Origin: Mesorhizobium loti
GTDB lineage: Bacteria; Pseudomonadota; Alphaproteobacteria; Rhizobiales; Rhizobiaceae
Direction of reading: 5' to 3'
DNA: 64,000 nt
NCBI GenBank assembly: GCA_014189435.1
Contig: CP050293.1
Location: forward strand, 1,431,001-1,495,000
Part shown: positions 9,069 to 18,190 of the stretch, piece after piece
Position numbering within the stretch: position 1 is the stretch's first letter
Layout of the letters: each line of letters starts with the position of its first letter
Notes under the pieces: model-generated
Seen by the model: the letters and a program-made list of their open reading frames with translations, nothing else
Database searches by the model: none
What the model was told of the DNA's origin: nothing
Made by a program: the position numbers and the translations under genes

Positions 9069-9275
9069 GGTGCGTTCACAGCGGCCCGCGGCAAACATCT
9101 GTCATCCTGATTGACGCGCTCCGCGACAATCCAAAAACCGGCCTGGTGTCGCGCAGCGTCAACTACGAAAAATAGCCCTTGCAACTCACCGATTCACAGC
9201 CCATCTTCACCAAATCGCGGCCACCAAACTCTTCATCCTGATCGTCGCGCTTCCCATCCAAATTGTCGCGCCATA

Positions 9276-9281
9276 TTTCTG
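9276..9281. repeat. IS21 target-site duplication, right copy
   Basis: TTTCTG follows the element end and matches 6472-6477. The interrupted reading frame continues directly from it. Confidence 0.8.
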
Positions 9282-9817
9282 CGTCTGGGATCTGAGGGGT
9301 GGCTACCAGTGGCTCAGGGATGAAGACCTTTTTTACCACAAGATTCAGACGCTCGAACTGACCGACAGGACGTTTGAGCCGCGCTATCCGATTGAGCTTT
9401 CCGAAGCTGGAGAGGCATCACACAAGGACTATTTCGGGAGTCCATTTTCGGCCAAGCCGCCAAGGGCAGGGCGACCGCGGAAGCGTACCACAACGCGGAG
9501 CATTTTCGGGCTGGCTCCGGCGTACACAGTCGAATGTCCGTACTGTCGGAAGCGCTCAAGCGTTCAGCGCCAGCCACCGCCTTGAACCCGCACAAGGACG
9601 ACAACGGATAGCGCAAGCTTACCCAGGAAGACAGCGGCGTTTTTAACAATGAGCAGGCATACGACCTTTGCTATTTCATTTCCTGGGGCAACCTGGCGAT
9701 GCCTACGCGCTCGGGCGAGTCGGAAGCGGACTGTCAGCTTACTGAGCAATTCACCCCGGAAGCTGAACGGCCGCTTCCAGCCCATAGTCAGTGATAGCTG
9801 GCGTAGTGTGGCCGGTG

Positions 9818-12136
9818 CTAGTCCCCGCGGTCGCCGCGCAGCGAACCGAACATGTCCCGAACGCTATCCTCGGATGCGCGGGATTCGCGGTGGCGATCCT
9901 TATACTCATCCATCATCTGGTCGGCCCGCTGCTCCTCGTAGTCATTGTACTCGGAGTAGGCCGCGTGCAGCCGCTCCATCTCCCGACTGACGTCAACGCC
10001 AAGGCTTGATGCGAAAAGCTCGAAGTCCTCTTCTAGGCCCTTGAACTCGTCATCCTTGCGGCAGTCTCCGATCTCAGATGCGATGGATTCCCTTGAAGCT
10101 TCGAATGCGGCTCGCAAGGACGTCAGGGCTGCCGCGTTCTCGGGGTCCTCGAGGTCGAGTACGCTCACGATCTCTCGAAGCTCATCCGACCGGCAGCCAA
10201 GCTGCGCCCGTTTTATGAGGCGTTCGGCCAGCTGGCGCTCCAGTTCGGGGGCCTTAAGCGGTTCCCATGAAACCCGTTCAAGGACACGCAGAGCCTCGAC
10301 ACCATCATTGATTCGCACACCCCGATCGAGCCACTCTGCGATCAGCGCATCCTCAAGCGACTTGGCGAGATCGAGCATATCTTGGGTCTTCATTGCGTCG
10401 GCAAGCGGCAGGGTGGCGGCGAGACGGGCCTCCCCAGTCCACCGCATCAAACCGAGTTCAGCCCCGAAGGCGACCAGCCGATGCGGCCTCAGGACTCGGC
10501 TCTTGATGGCCGCGGCGACCGGCGCGCCGCCCTCGACCAGAGCCGCCCTGATGCCGGGGACGCCTCTTTTGCCGATCTCCCACACCCGTTCGACTTGGCT
10601 AAAATCGACTGAGCCAAGGATCAGATCAACCGCGTTCTCCGGAGCCTTACGGATCACGGCGTTCACAAGGTCCATCACCGAGGGGTCAAGAACCTCGAAG
10701 GCGTTCATGCCCGTCGGCCGAAGGAACGCATTGGCGAGTTCGGACATGGCGGTCGCCCAATCCTCCGGCCGTCGCAGCAGTCCCCAACGCGTTGCGCGGG
10801 CCTCGTGGAGCTTCTTGAAGGCCGGTTGGAGGAGTGAGCCTTCCGCCTTTCCGCCGAGGCTATAAAGCGCGAGCAGGAGGGAGCGGCCGGCGTCGCTCAG
10901 CTGTTGTTCGTAGGCGTGCAGCCAGACCTCCGAAGGGTCTCTAAGGAGATTGCGAATGAAATCACGATAGCCACTCGGCGGGACTGACTGAATGCGGCTG
11001 AAGCTCGACAGCCACTCGATGAGGCGGGGGTTGAACTTCGCATGCCGGACGACCTCAAGATAGAAGTCGGATTCTAACAACACGTCCTTGTATGGGTCGG
11101 AGAGGTCGCTGAAGTAGAGGTGGTTGTAGAGAATCTGAGCCTTCTGGCCGAAGCTGTAGTCACTGATCCGGAGCACTATTTTGTGGCTGTCGAGGCCCGC
11201 TTGACGCAATCGCTCCGAGACCGCCACGGCCTGTCCGAAAATGTGCTCACGCGTCGTCAGTACTAGGCGGGCGTTTGGCGAGGCCCTGATCGCGTCGATG
11301 AAATCGGAGATGGCACGATCCTCGTTGCCCAGTAAGGTTGATGCACGATCGCCGAGGAAGGTCGCGCCCATGAAATCGTCGAAATAGAAGATCTGAGACT
11401 TGCCTCGCTGGAATAGCCTCTGGCCCTCAGCGATATCGCGGCGAATGACGACTGGCTCCCAGTCACGCTCCAGGTGCGCGTAAAGCAGCATGTTAGCCAA
11501 GGTCGTTTTACCCACTCCCGGCGCTCCCGAGATGATAGCCACCCGGTCTCGGTCGAGAATCTCTAGCGCCTTTGGGTAAGCGTCGCTCCGCACGTTGCGG
11601 CGGATAGTAGCGTGGATCTTCTCGACCTGAAACTCGGTCTGGGTAAGGACGTCGCTGTGCATCACCCTGTCGAGAACCGCACGGCTGGCAAGCCACAGCT
11701 TGTAGTGCTTGTGCTCGATGTTCGGGCGTCGGCTGAGCAGGTTGTTGAGATCCTCCCGACCCAAAACATCCGGAACCGCCAGCGCGCCATCAAAGACTTC
11801 GGCGATCGCCCGCTTGTTGGCAGGCGAGAGCGGGACCGAGGTCGCTAGAATGTAGCGGGTCGGCTTCAGCGCCGTGACCTTAGCGACCTCAAGCCTTAGG
11901 TCGCGTATAAGACCCGTCACCCCCGTCTTCACGTAGTGCTTCACCTGGACCACCAAGTTGTGCGGACCGCGGGCGTATCTGAGATCGACGCCACCATCGC
12001 GGCCGGTCTTGAAGCTTTCTAGTAAGACGCCCCACTCGGCCTGAAGAAGGTCCCGGACAAGAGTCTCGAGGTCGTGCGGTGAAAGTTGCTGAAAGTCGTA
12101 AGGCATGGAGACCCAGTCTGAATGACGTCCCTTCAT
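9818..12136 (-). CDS. Mrr-like nuclease fused to STAND NTPase (nSTAND3 type)
   Basis: A 772-residue protein that is probably an antiphage sensor-effector. Residues about 13-70 form a Mrr-type PD-(D/E)xK nuclease: HDLETLVRDLLQ, the acidic GRDGGVDL (Asp51) and VVQVKHY (Gln64-x-Lys66). The NTPase follows: Walker A GAPGVGKT at 204-211, Walker B IFYFDDFMG near 250, and ARLVLTTREHIFG. The rest is helical, probably the sensor part, ending in an acidic/charged tail. STAND proteins with N-terminal nucleases (the Avs class, for example) assemble on recognising a phage protein and cut DNA. The start could also be ATG 12106. It lies 11 nt after the nuclease-methyltransferase gene, so the two are probably co-transcribed. 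Confidence 0.85.
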   Translation of the reverse strand: MKGRHSDWVSMPYDFQQLSPHDLETLVRDLLQAEWGVLLESFKTGRDGGVDLRYARGPHNLVVQVKHYVKTGVTGLIRDLRLEVAKVTALKPTRYILATSVPLSPANKRAIAEVFDGALAVPDVLGREDLNNLLSRRPNIEHKHYKLWLASRAVLDRVMHSDVLTQTEFQVEKIHATIRRNVRSDAYPKALEILDRDRVAIISGAPGVGKTTLANMLLYAHLERDWEPVVIRRDIAEGQRLFQRGKSQIFYFDDFMGATFLGDRASTLLGNEDRAISDFIDAIRASPNARLVLTTREHIFGQAVAVSERLRQAGLDSHKIVLRISDYSFGQKAQILYNHLYFSDLSDPYKDVLLESDFYLEVVRHAKFNPRLIEWLSSFSRIQSVPPSGYRDFIRNLLRDPSEVWLHAYEQQLSDAGRSLLLALYSLGGKAEGSLLQPAFKKLHEARATRWGLLRRPEDWATAMSELANAFLRPTGMNAFEVLDPSVMDLVNAVIRKAPENAVDLILGSVDFSQVERVWEIGKRGVPGIRAALVEGGAPVAAAIKSRVLRPHRLVAFGAELGLMRWTGEARLAATLPLADAMKTQDMLDLAKSLEDALIAEWLDRGVRINDGVEALRVLERVSWEPLKAPELERQLAERLIKRAQLGCRSDELREIVSVLDLEDPENAAALTSLRAAFEASRESIASEIGDCRKDDEFKGLEEDFELFASSLGVDVSREMERLHAAYSEYNDYEEQRADQMMDEYKDRHRESRASEDSVRDMFGSLRGDRGD

Positions 12137-12147
12137 GACGCGGACAC

Positions 12148-15100
12148 TTATGCCGAGCGCTGAGCAGCCTTCATTGCCTCGGTGATCGCGACAGTGTCAA
12201 CGCTGACGCGCACGACCTTGGAGAGAAGCGCTATCATGCTCTCCTTGCGGTCGGCGAAGCTATAGGTGTTGAATTTTTTCGCGATCATGGAATCGCGGGG
12301 TTTCTTCTCCTTGTGCTGATCGAGCACCCAATCGATGGCCGAGCGGTTGCCGAGGCGATAGCCCCATGCCTCTGAAGGGATTCCGGTGATCTGGGTATCA
12401 GCATCAACGTGGATGACGCCTGCGGCGGAATCCGATTTGAGCAAGGGTTTGGGATGTGTGCCGGCGGCACGGGTGCTAGGTGTGTCGATCCGCTTGGCCG
12501 GCCAGGGTACAACATCCTCATAGCCGACGTGCATCGTCATCAGCGTTTCGCCCCATGCAGCCCATTTGGCGAAATCGGGATAGAAGGGAATGCGCGGAAA
12601 TGTTCGCTTAAGATTCAATTCATATGTCTCGCGATACACGGGGTCGTGGAGGACAGCATAGACGTAACGGAAGATCGCATCCTTGGTTATGCCCTTTCTG
12701 CCGTAGTGTGCAACGAACTTGTTGAACCCCCAGTCGGTGATGTTGTCGATCCGTTCACCTGATTTGCTGTAGCGGTAGCGTGGAAGTTCCATTGTGCCTG
12801 CCGCGCTGCCCACGAAGTGTAAATCAGGCACCTGATTTACAGCGAGCGCCAGCCATGGCTTTTGCGAATCTGGTCCGGTAAACGTGATGCTAAGATTTTT
12901 GGCTTCAATCGATACCGGGAAAATTTGCTCGTTAAGGTAGTGAACTTCGTTTACTTGTGGTGAGTAGGCCAGCCACCGTGATGTGAAAGGCCGATAGGCA
13001 GCAGGCCTCAAAGGGATTTCCGCTAGCATTTTTCGCGACCGCGCCAGCGATTTTAGCAAACGAGTCCACTTGATCTGACTACCAAACCTCGGCTCCGCAC
13101 TATCTGTCGAAGAAAATGGCGTGAGATCGCCTATCGCAGCTTCATAATTCTCTCTCAGGTGCGTAATTTTAGCGACCAAATTCGCCCGGGATTGATCGTA
13201 TACCCAATCGTCGCGAGCGGTGACGATTCCAAGTGAATACAGGCGGAATATCGCTTTATCACGAGTTGCAGATTGCTTTGTCTTCGTCGCTTTATCCGCA
13301 ACAGGCAGGAAGTCCGTGAACTCGTTGCCGCCTACCTGAATCCAGTTTCCAGCGGCGTCAGGCTTCACGGTCGTGAAGTGGAGTGTTTCGATCTTGGCAC
13401 CCCCAAGCCATGCTAGTTTATCTTCCGCAATTTCCTCTTCTGGACGACGAGCGTACTTTAATGAAAAACTTCGTGCATCCTTTTTTCTGATTAGAAAAGC
13501 GATCGCCACTCCGGTTTGAATACCAAAAATGTTGTGCCGAGTTCCTGAAAGCTTGGGGTTCTCTCGCACGTCTCCGCCCAGGTCGATTAGCCACATTTCA
13601 TTAAAATCTTTGGCGACGACCTTCCGAAAACCGTCGAAAGTCCGGCTTTCTATGAAGCTACGGTTTGTGACGAACGCCAGCACCCCGTCGTCGCCGAGCC
13701 GGTCGCTCGCCCAGCGATAGAAGCGAGCGTACATGTCGTAGAGCTTGGTCTTTTGCGCGGTACTCGCCTTGATGTACGTTTCCTTGATACGTCGATCTAT
13801 GTGGGCATAGGTGCGGTTCTTGTTGTTGTCGCTCTCGTTCTGCTGGTTGGCGTTGTAGGGCGGGTTGCCGATGATTACGCTGATCTTGCGACGGTTTTGG
13901 CGTTTGATCCGCTCGATATTCTCGTCGCTCAGCGTGCCTAACAAATCGAACTGGTGGCCGGCGTGGATGCCGAGGGCATCGACGTTATCCAGCGTATCGA
14001 CAAAGCACAGGTTCTCGAACTCTGCGAACTGGCCCGTGATCGCCTGAAAGGTTGCCTCGATATTCAGGTTGGCAACGTAGTAGGGAAGGATTGCTACCTC
14101 GTTGGCGTGAAGCTCTTCCTTATATTTGTGACGCATCTTGGCATGATCACCACGGAAATGTTCGAGCAGCTCGACGATAAACGTGCCGGTGCCGGTGGCG
14201 GGATCGAGAATCTCAACGCCCTTGTCGATCAGGTTCTTGCCAAAATGCCTCTCGCACAACAAATCCGCCGAGCGGATCATGAAGCGGACAATCTCGCCCG
14301 GCGTATAGACGACGCCCAACCGGTCGGACGCCTTTGCGTTGTAGACCTTGTAGAAATTCTCGTAGAGTCCCTTAAGGAAACCCTGCTTTTCCGAATGGCT
14401 CTGGATGACTGCCGCGGTCTGCGCGATGCCGGCGTAGTAAGGCTGAAGCGCGCGTAACAGGCGTTGCTTCTCGCCATAGCCGAACAGCTTTTCCTCCAGC
14501 TTATAGAGTTCGGAGGCGACATTGTTCTGGCGGTGGAAATCGGGGTTGTCAAACACCTTGGCGAAAATGTCTTCAGTCAGAATATGCTGTATCAGCATTT
14601 CCTGAACGTCGCTCTCGTTCACCGCAGGGTTAATCGCGTCCTGCGCATGCTTGAGGAATGCCTTCTCGGCCTTCACAAAATTTTTCGACGCTTTGCGCTT
14701 GTCGGCGATCAGTTCGCGCAGGGCGGTGAGTACGGCAGGGAGATCCTGTCCGAACTGTTTAACCGCCTTGTTAAAATCGGCGATCTCCTGCCGTTCGTGG
14801 GCGAAGAAGGTGATCAGCAGGTCATATAGCGCTTCGGTGCCGTCCATCGGCGCGCGCGCCACCTCTAAGCCGTCCTGGATCAGGATCGCGGTGTGATCAT
14901 CCGAATAAATGATGTTGTCGCGCGGATAGCCTTTACGCGACTTGGCGACGATCTCGGCATCCAAATCGTCGTCGGCGTCTTTCGCCTCCCAATAGCCGAA
15001 CGGGACGCGAAGGGCATGCAGCAGCGCGCCATCGAGGTAGATGCGGTTCTTCTGCCGAGTGACGATGTCGTGTTCGGAGACGAATTGCAGATCGCTGGCA

Positions 15101-15222
15101 CGGCCCCAGCGCTTGAGCAGATCCTTGAAAGCCTCGCGCAGCACGCTCTCCCGCCGACTACCAGAAACGGCGCGCAGGCGATCCAGGTCACCGCGATATT
15201 CATTTATCAGTGCTCGGCTCAA
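12148..15222 (-). CDS. Type ISP-like restriction-modification protein without a helicase
   Basis: A 1024-residue single-chain nuclease-methyltransferase. N-terminal PD-(D/E)xK nuclease: YLDGALL (Asp64) and FGYWEAKD (Glu79-x-Lys81). An alpha-helical region leads to an N6-adenine methyltransferase with VYTPGEIVRFMI (305-316), SAM motif I DPATGTGTF (340-348) and catalytic NPPY (453-456). The C-terminal 450 residues resemble the type ISP target-recognition region. Canonical ISP enzymes (LlaGI, LlaBIII) are about 1600 residues with an SF2 helicase between nuclease and methylase; none is seen here, so this may work more like a type IIG enzyme. The TTG start at 15222 is chosen because GGGGGTAGG precedes it. 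The STAND gene follows after 11 nt. Confidence 0.85.
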   Translation of the reverse strand: MSRALINEYRGDLDRLRAVSGSRRESVLREAFKDLLKRWGRASDLQFVSEHDIVTRQKNRIYLDGALLHALRVPFGYWEAKDADDDLDAEIVAKSRKGYPRDNIIYSDDHTAILIQDGLEVARAPMDGTEALYDLLITFFAHERQEIADFNKAVKQFGQDLPAVLTALRELIADKRKASKNFVKAEKAFLKHAQDAINPAVNESDVQEMLIQHILTEDIFAKVFDNPDFHRQNNVASELYKLEEKLFGYGEKQRLLRALQPYYAGIAQTAAVIQSHSEKQGFLKGLYENFYKVYNAKASDRLGVVYTPGEIVRFMIRSADLLCERHFGKNLIDKGVEILDPATGTGTFIVELLEHFRGDHAKMRHKYKEELHANEVAILPYYVANLNIEATFQAITGQFAEFENLCFVDTLDNVDALGIHAGHQFDLLGTLSDENIERIKRQNRRKISVIIGNPPYNANQQNESDNNKNRTYAHIDRRIKETYIKASTAQKTKLYDMYARFYRWASDRLGDDGVLAFVTNRSFIESRTFDGFRKVVAKDFNEMWLIDLGGDVRENPKLSGTRHNIFGIQTGVAIAFLIRKKDARSFSLKYARRPEEEIAEDKLAWLGGAKIETLHFTTVKPDAAGNWIQVGGNEFTDFLPVADKATKTKQSATRDKAIFRLYSLGIVTARDDWVYDQSRANLVAKITHLRENYEAAIGDLTPFSSTDSAEPRFGSQIKWTRLLKSLARSRKMLAEIPLRPAAYRPFTSRWLAYSPQVNEVHYLNEQIFPVSIEAKNLSITFTGPDSQKPWLALAVNQVPDLHFVGSAAGTMELPRYRYSKSGERIDNITDWGFNKFVAHYGRKGITKDAIFRYVYAVLHDPVYRETYELNLKRTFPRIPFYPDFAKWAAWGETLMTMHVGYEDVVPWPAKRIDTPSTRAAGTHPKPLLKSDSAAGVIHVDADTQITGIPSEAWGYRLGNRSAIDWVLDQHKEKKPRDSMIAKKFNTYSFADRKESMIALLSKVVRVSVDTVAITEAMKAAQRSA

Positions 15223-15604
15223 AACCTACCCCCAGGCGACAACAAGGCCACGTACTCGAAATAGCAGGTCAGAATTTCCGTGTCAGACAAAACTGCTGAT
15301 CGCTTTCTACCCAAGTGCTACCAGGCGGCACCGCCGGCAATGCGCTTCATCGCGGCTATGGAGGCAAACCTTGCTCCGCCCGGTAGCGGACATCGCGGGT
15401 GACCACCGCATGGGGAGGTATTGCGCGAAACCGGTCGTTCGTGCTCGGCTAACGTCTCGTTTTATCAGCTGACGCCTTTTGAAGAACGCAAGTCACTGTC
15501 CCACCATGGAGCGAGCTTAATACGAAAGCTCTGATTTATCCGTAGGCATGACTAGGTTTTTTCCGTCAGCGGGTGAATCTAATTTAATAATACCCACGGA
15601 GATT
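15223..15604. other. Intergenic stretch, no gene seen
   Basis: These 382 bp lie between the ATPase gene and the nuclease-methyltransferase gene, both on the minus strand. No frame here looks coding and I see no RNA gene or clear terminator hairpin. The promoter of the minus-strand pair 15222-9818 should lie here. Confidence 0.5.
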
Positions 15605-17698
15605 CTATGCGATGTTGAGTAGCCTCGTGCACTCATCAACAACATACTCAGGTACACTCTCGAATTTGTGAGGATTGAGCTGCATCACATACTCATTTTC
15701 AATATGATAGGATTCATTGATGAATTTCGTTATGATGTCGTCCTCATGTTTTCCCCTTATGATGCGAAACAGCTGAATTTTCTCGTATCCAACATCAGTC
15801 GCAAAGAACTTGTCTTTCATGGCTTTATCATCGCCCGCTACGCCCAACAGCAAATCGTAATCGAACTCCGCGATACGCATCTTAATATTTGATTCGGCCT
15901 GGGCTTTCTCGGCCACCGTCATATCGCGGGTCTCAGTCGCAGATTGGATGGTTGGTGTCGGTCGCTTCTTAAACAAGCTTGCGAGAAGATTGTACTCCAG
16001 ACTCATGTTGTCCGTTATTTCATAGTAACGCCGCAAATATATTGCCTTAATCAACGCGTCATCATGAGTGGCCAGTATCTCCGTACAAATTCTTGCGAAC
16101 GTGTGAATGTCACCAGACTTAATCTCCACCTCTGTTACCTTTCCATTCCTCGATGACAGGAATGTCGCAGAGGGGTGAGACCCTTGAAACACCTTAGCCG
16201 TGCTCTTGATCACATCGATTGCTGGCTCGATATCGTGTGTTAGCATGAGTGTCGTGCGATCTCGCAGACTTGCCTTGCCCCGGAAAAGTTCATACAGAAT
16301 TGCGAACTTCTTGTTTTTATCGAAGGACGATATAGGGTCGTCAAGAACGATAATATCAGGATTTTCGCTGAGGACCTGATGCATGAAAAGGACTAGCGCA
16401 AATGCGTTCTTTTCGCCGTAGCTGAGATGCTTAGAAACTGCATCGATATGGTCGACAAGATCTTTGTGTAGCAGCTTCATTTTATATGAGTCTGGTTCTG
16501 GAATAATAACCACCGAGTATTTATATCCGGCTGACTTAAGAAAGCTGTTAATACTATCCTGATTCTCTTCGATTGCCTTTTTAATCTTTGATTTGTGCTT
16601 GCTAACGCTGCCTTTCAAGGCGCCAACCTGCTTCATCAGCGCTTCGAGCTGCGCGTTAATCGGGTCAGTCACATTGCGAGTTTCGACGGATTCTAGCTTG
16701 TCGATCATGCCGAGGTCAATTTTAAGAAGCTGTATTTTGTCGCCGATCTCGTCAACGTCCCGCAAGGAGAAGAACGAGATTGTTCGAAGCCCTTCGAGCT
16801 TCACGATGAGCGCTTCAATGTCCGTTTTGAGACCGCTCAGAAAACTTTTCTCCGGAGCTGTTAGTTCGAGCTTGGCTTTGGTGATCTTTTCAAGATTTTC
16901 TTGGCATTTGGCGCTGAAATATTTCCCGAGACGTTCAATCACAGCCTTGAGGGTGTTGAGATGGCCAATCGCGGTTGCGTCATACTCTTTGGCGACGGCC
17001 AGGGGGATGTCTTTTAGAGGCCCCTCGGGCAAGGCTGTTGAGCAGTATGGGCATGTATCCCCAAGCTTTAAGAACTCGTTGCCTTTGATCTGCCAACCGA
17101 TCCACTTCGATGGGTCCTGACTTTTGATGAACGATTCAAAGGGCTTAAGCGCTTCCGGTATGTTTTCAATTTTGTTACCCGAGCCATAAGCTTTGAGGAG
17201 TTTACTCGATTTTGGAATTGAGCCGTCCGCATTGGTTTTACCGAAAGCGTCACGAAGCTCCTTGAGGTCTTTTGTTGTCTGCTCTATTTCGGCATTGTCT
17301 GAAAATGCCTTTTTGATACCTGCAAATAGAGCCTCAATCTCAAGCATTGTGTTGGAATACTCTGGGGTTTTGATAAATATATCAAAACTGTTTTTTACGA
17401 CTTCGTCCTGCTGAAACGCAAATTGATTGACGTATTCTTCATCAAATACGAGAGCCGATGTGATTCCATCGATACCACTTACCTTCGGCTGGCCAGATCC
17501 AACCTTACCCCGACCTTTGAAGGGCACTAGATTCTGAAGAGTTCCGTCGTTACGAGCTTGACTCACTATTGCTTTGGCGATTGTGCTCTTTCCTAATCCA
17601 TTAGGGCCGTACTTTATGTTTAGGCTGCCTTTCTTGATAACGATATCTGCGCAATCTATGCTGTTGCAGCTTTCAATTTTTATCTGATAATCGGCCAT
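15605..17698 (-). CDS. PrrC/RloC-like AAA ATPase, possible anticodon nuclease
   Basis: A 697-residue ABC/SMC-type ATPase: Walker A GPNGLGKST (31-39), a long coiled-coil insert, a CPYC pair (Cys216, Cys219) that could form a zinc hook, signature LSYGEKNA (425-432), Walker B IIVLDDPISSFD (449-460) and a His switch LMLTHD. PrrC and RloC share this layout and cut tRNA anticodons after infection. Their nuclease triad is Arg-x3-Glu plus a His; here RRYYE (Arg556, Glu560) and NESYH (His665) could supply it, although the Arg-His distance (109) is longer than in PrrC, so this is inference. ATG 17698 has GAGGGG just upstream. The gene is markedly more AT-rich than its neighbours, a sign of transfer. 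Confidence 0.75.
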   Translation of the reverse strand: MADYQIKIESCNSIDCADIVIKKGSLNIKYGPNGLGKSTIAKAIVSQARNDGTLQNLVPFKGRGKVGSGQPKVSGIDGITSALVFDEEYVNQFAFQQDEVVKNSFDIFIKTPEYSNTMLEIEALFAGIKKAFSDNAEIEQTTKDLKELRDAFGKTNADGSIPKSSKLLKAYGSGNKIENIPEALKPFESFIKSQDPSKWIGWQIKGNEFLKLGDTCPYCSTALPEGPLKDIPLAVAKEYDATAIGHLNTLKAVIERLGKYFSAKCQENLEKITKAKLELTAPEKSFLSGLKTDIEALIVKLEGLRTISFFSLRDVDEIGDKIQLLKIDLGMIDKLESVETRNVTDPINAQLEALMKQVGALKGSVSKHKSKIKKAIEENQDSINSFLKSAGYKYSVVIIPEPDSYKMKLLHKDLVDHIDAVSKHLSYGEKNAFALVLFMHQVLSENPDIIVLDDPISSFDKNKKFAILYELFRGKASLRDRTTLMLTHDIEPAIDVIKSTAKVFQGSHPSATFLSSRNGKVTEVEIKSGDIHTFARICTEILATHDDALIKAIYLRRYYEITDNMSLEYNLLASLFKKRPTPTIQSATETRDMTVAEKAQAESNIKMRIAEFDYDLLLGVAGDDKAMKDKFFATDVGYEKIQLFRIIRGKHEDDIITKFINESYHIENEYVMQLNPHKFESVPEYVVDECTRLLNIA

Positions 17699-17849
17699 GA
17701 TACCCCTCTTGCTCAATTATCGTGAATTTTGCGGATGCGTTCGCAGGTGGTTATAAAGCATACGCAACGTTGGATGTAGCGCGTCGGCTTGGGAAAGAGC
17801 GTTTGGCCGCCGTGGCGCGATTGGAGTTGATCCGAGCATCAGGTCATGG

Positions 17850-18185
17850 TCACGCGTAGAACGAAGACGTATCGACGGTCATCCGATCCACAATCGGCGT
17901 TTCCCCGTCAAAATGCCCCTCGAAAGTGCCCGGAAAGCTTTCAGACGTCGTCAGGCCGTCGTCGCCATCGCGCGCGCCATACTGCAGGACAACGTACCAG
18001 GTGATTGGACCCGAGAACTGGGCACCATCGATCCGGACCTCCCTTTCAAATGTCTCTACCGTGTCCACGCGGGTATTCGACGACAAAAGAGCGAGATCGG
18101 CCCATGCCTCAGTTTCGTTCGGCTCCATATCCTGCACTGCCAGAGCAACCCGTTGCTGCTTCAGTTGACGTTCCTGGTTGTCCAT
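17850..18185 (-). CDS. Hypothetical 111-residue protein, end of the QueC-like operon
   Basis: Unrecognised. It begins MDNQERQLKQQRVALAVQDM and has a beta-rich second half (FEREVRIDGAQFSGPITWYV, LQYGARDG, GTFEGHFDGET). There is no signal peptide or membrane segment. It starts 5 nt after the FRG gene stop and closes the eight-gene minus-strand series, so a role with the FRG protein is inferred. The upstream in-frame extension to 18254 lies inside the FRG gene and is not used. Confidence 0.6.
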   Translation of the reverse strand: MDNQERQLKQQRVALAVQDMEPNETEAWADLALLSSNTRVDTVETFEREVRIDGAQFSGPITWYVVLQYGARDGDDGLTTSESFPGTFEGHFDGETPIVDRMTVDTSSFYA

Positions 18186-18190
18186 TCGCG

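Larger units (their letters stand above)
6478..9275 (+). mobile_element. IS21-family insertion sequence
   Basis: The element is 2798 bp with overlapping istA and istB on the plus strand. The ends match in inverted orientation: the left end has GGCGCGGCAAT, 19 nt, then ATCAGGATG, and the right end (reverse complement) has GGCGCGACAAT, 19 nt, then ATCAGGATG. Further copies of GTCAATCAGGATG-type sequence near both ends (about 6500-6520 and 9105-9120) are the multiple terminal repeats typical of IS21. A 6-bp target duplication TTTCTG flanks it. Both genes look full length, so it may be active. It splits the fourth gene of the recombinase-ParB module. Confidence 0.9.
6304..9595 (+). pseudogene. 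Decayed fourth gene of the recombinase-ParB module, split by IS21
   Basis: An ATG at 6304 overlaps the stop of the second ParB-like gene, but the frame ends after 19 codons (TAG 6361). Another frame is open from about 6364. When the IS21 element and one copy of its 6-bp duplication are removed, this frame runs on without stops across the junction (ALSYKRPQNKPASEYFCVWD, then LRGGYQWLRDEDLFYHKIQT) to a CxxC motif (YTVECPYCRKR) and a TGA at 9593. Another frame beyond reads LNPHKDDNG, which looks like the expected continuation. The pattern is of a gene of about 150 codons or more with a C-terminal zinc-finger-like end, broken by point changes and by the insertion. I infer it belonged to the module because of the coupled start. 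The product is unidentified. Confidence 0.55.
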
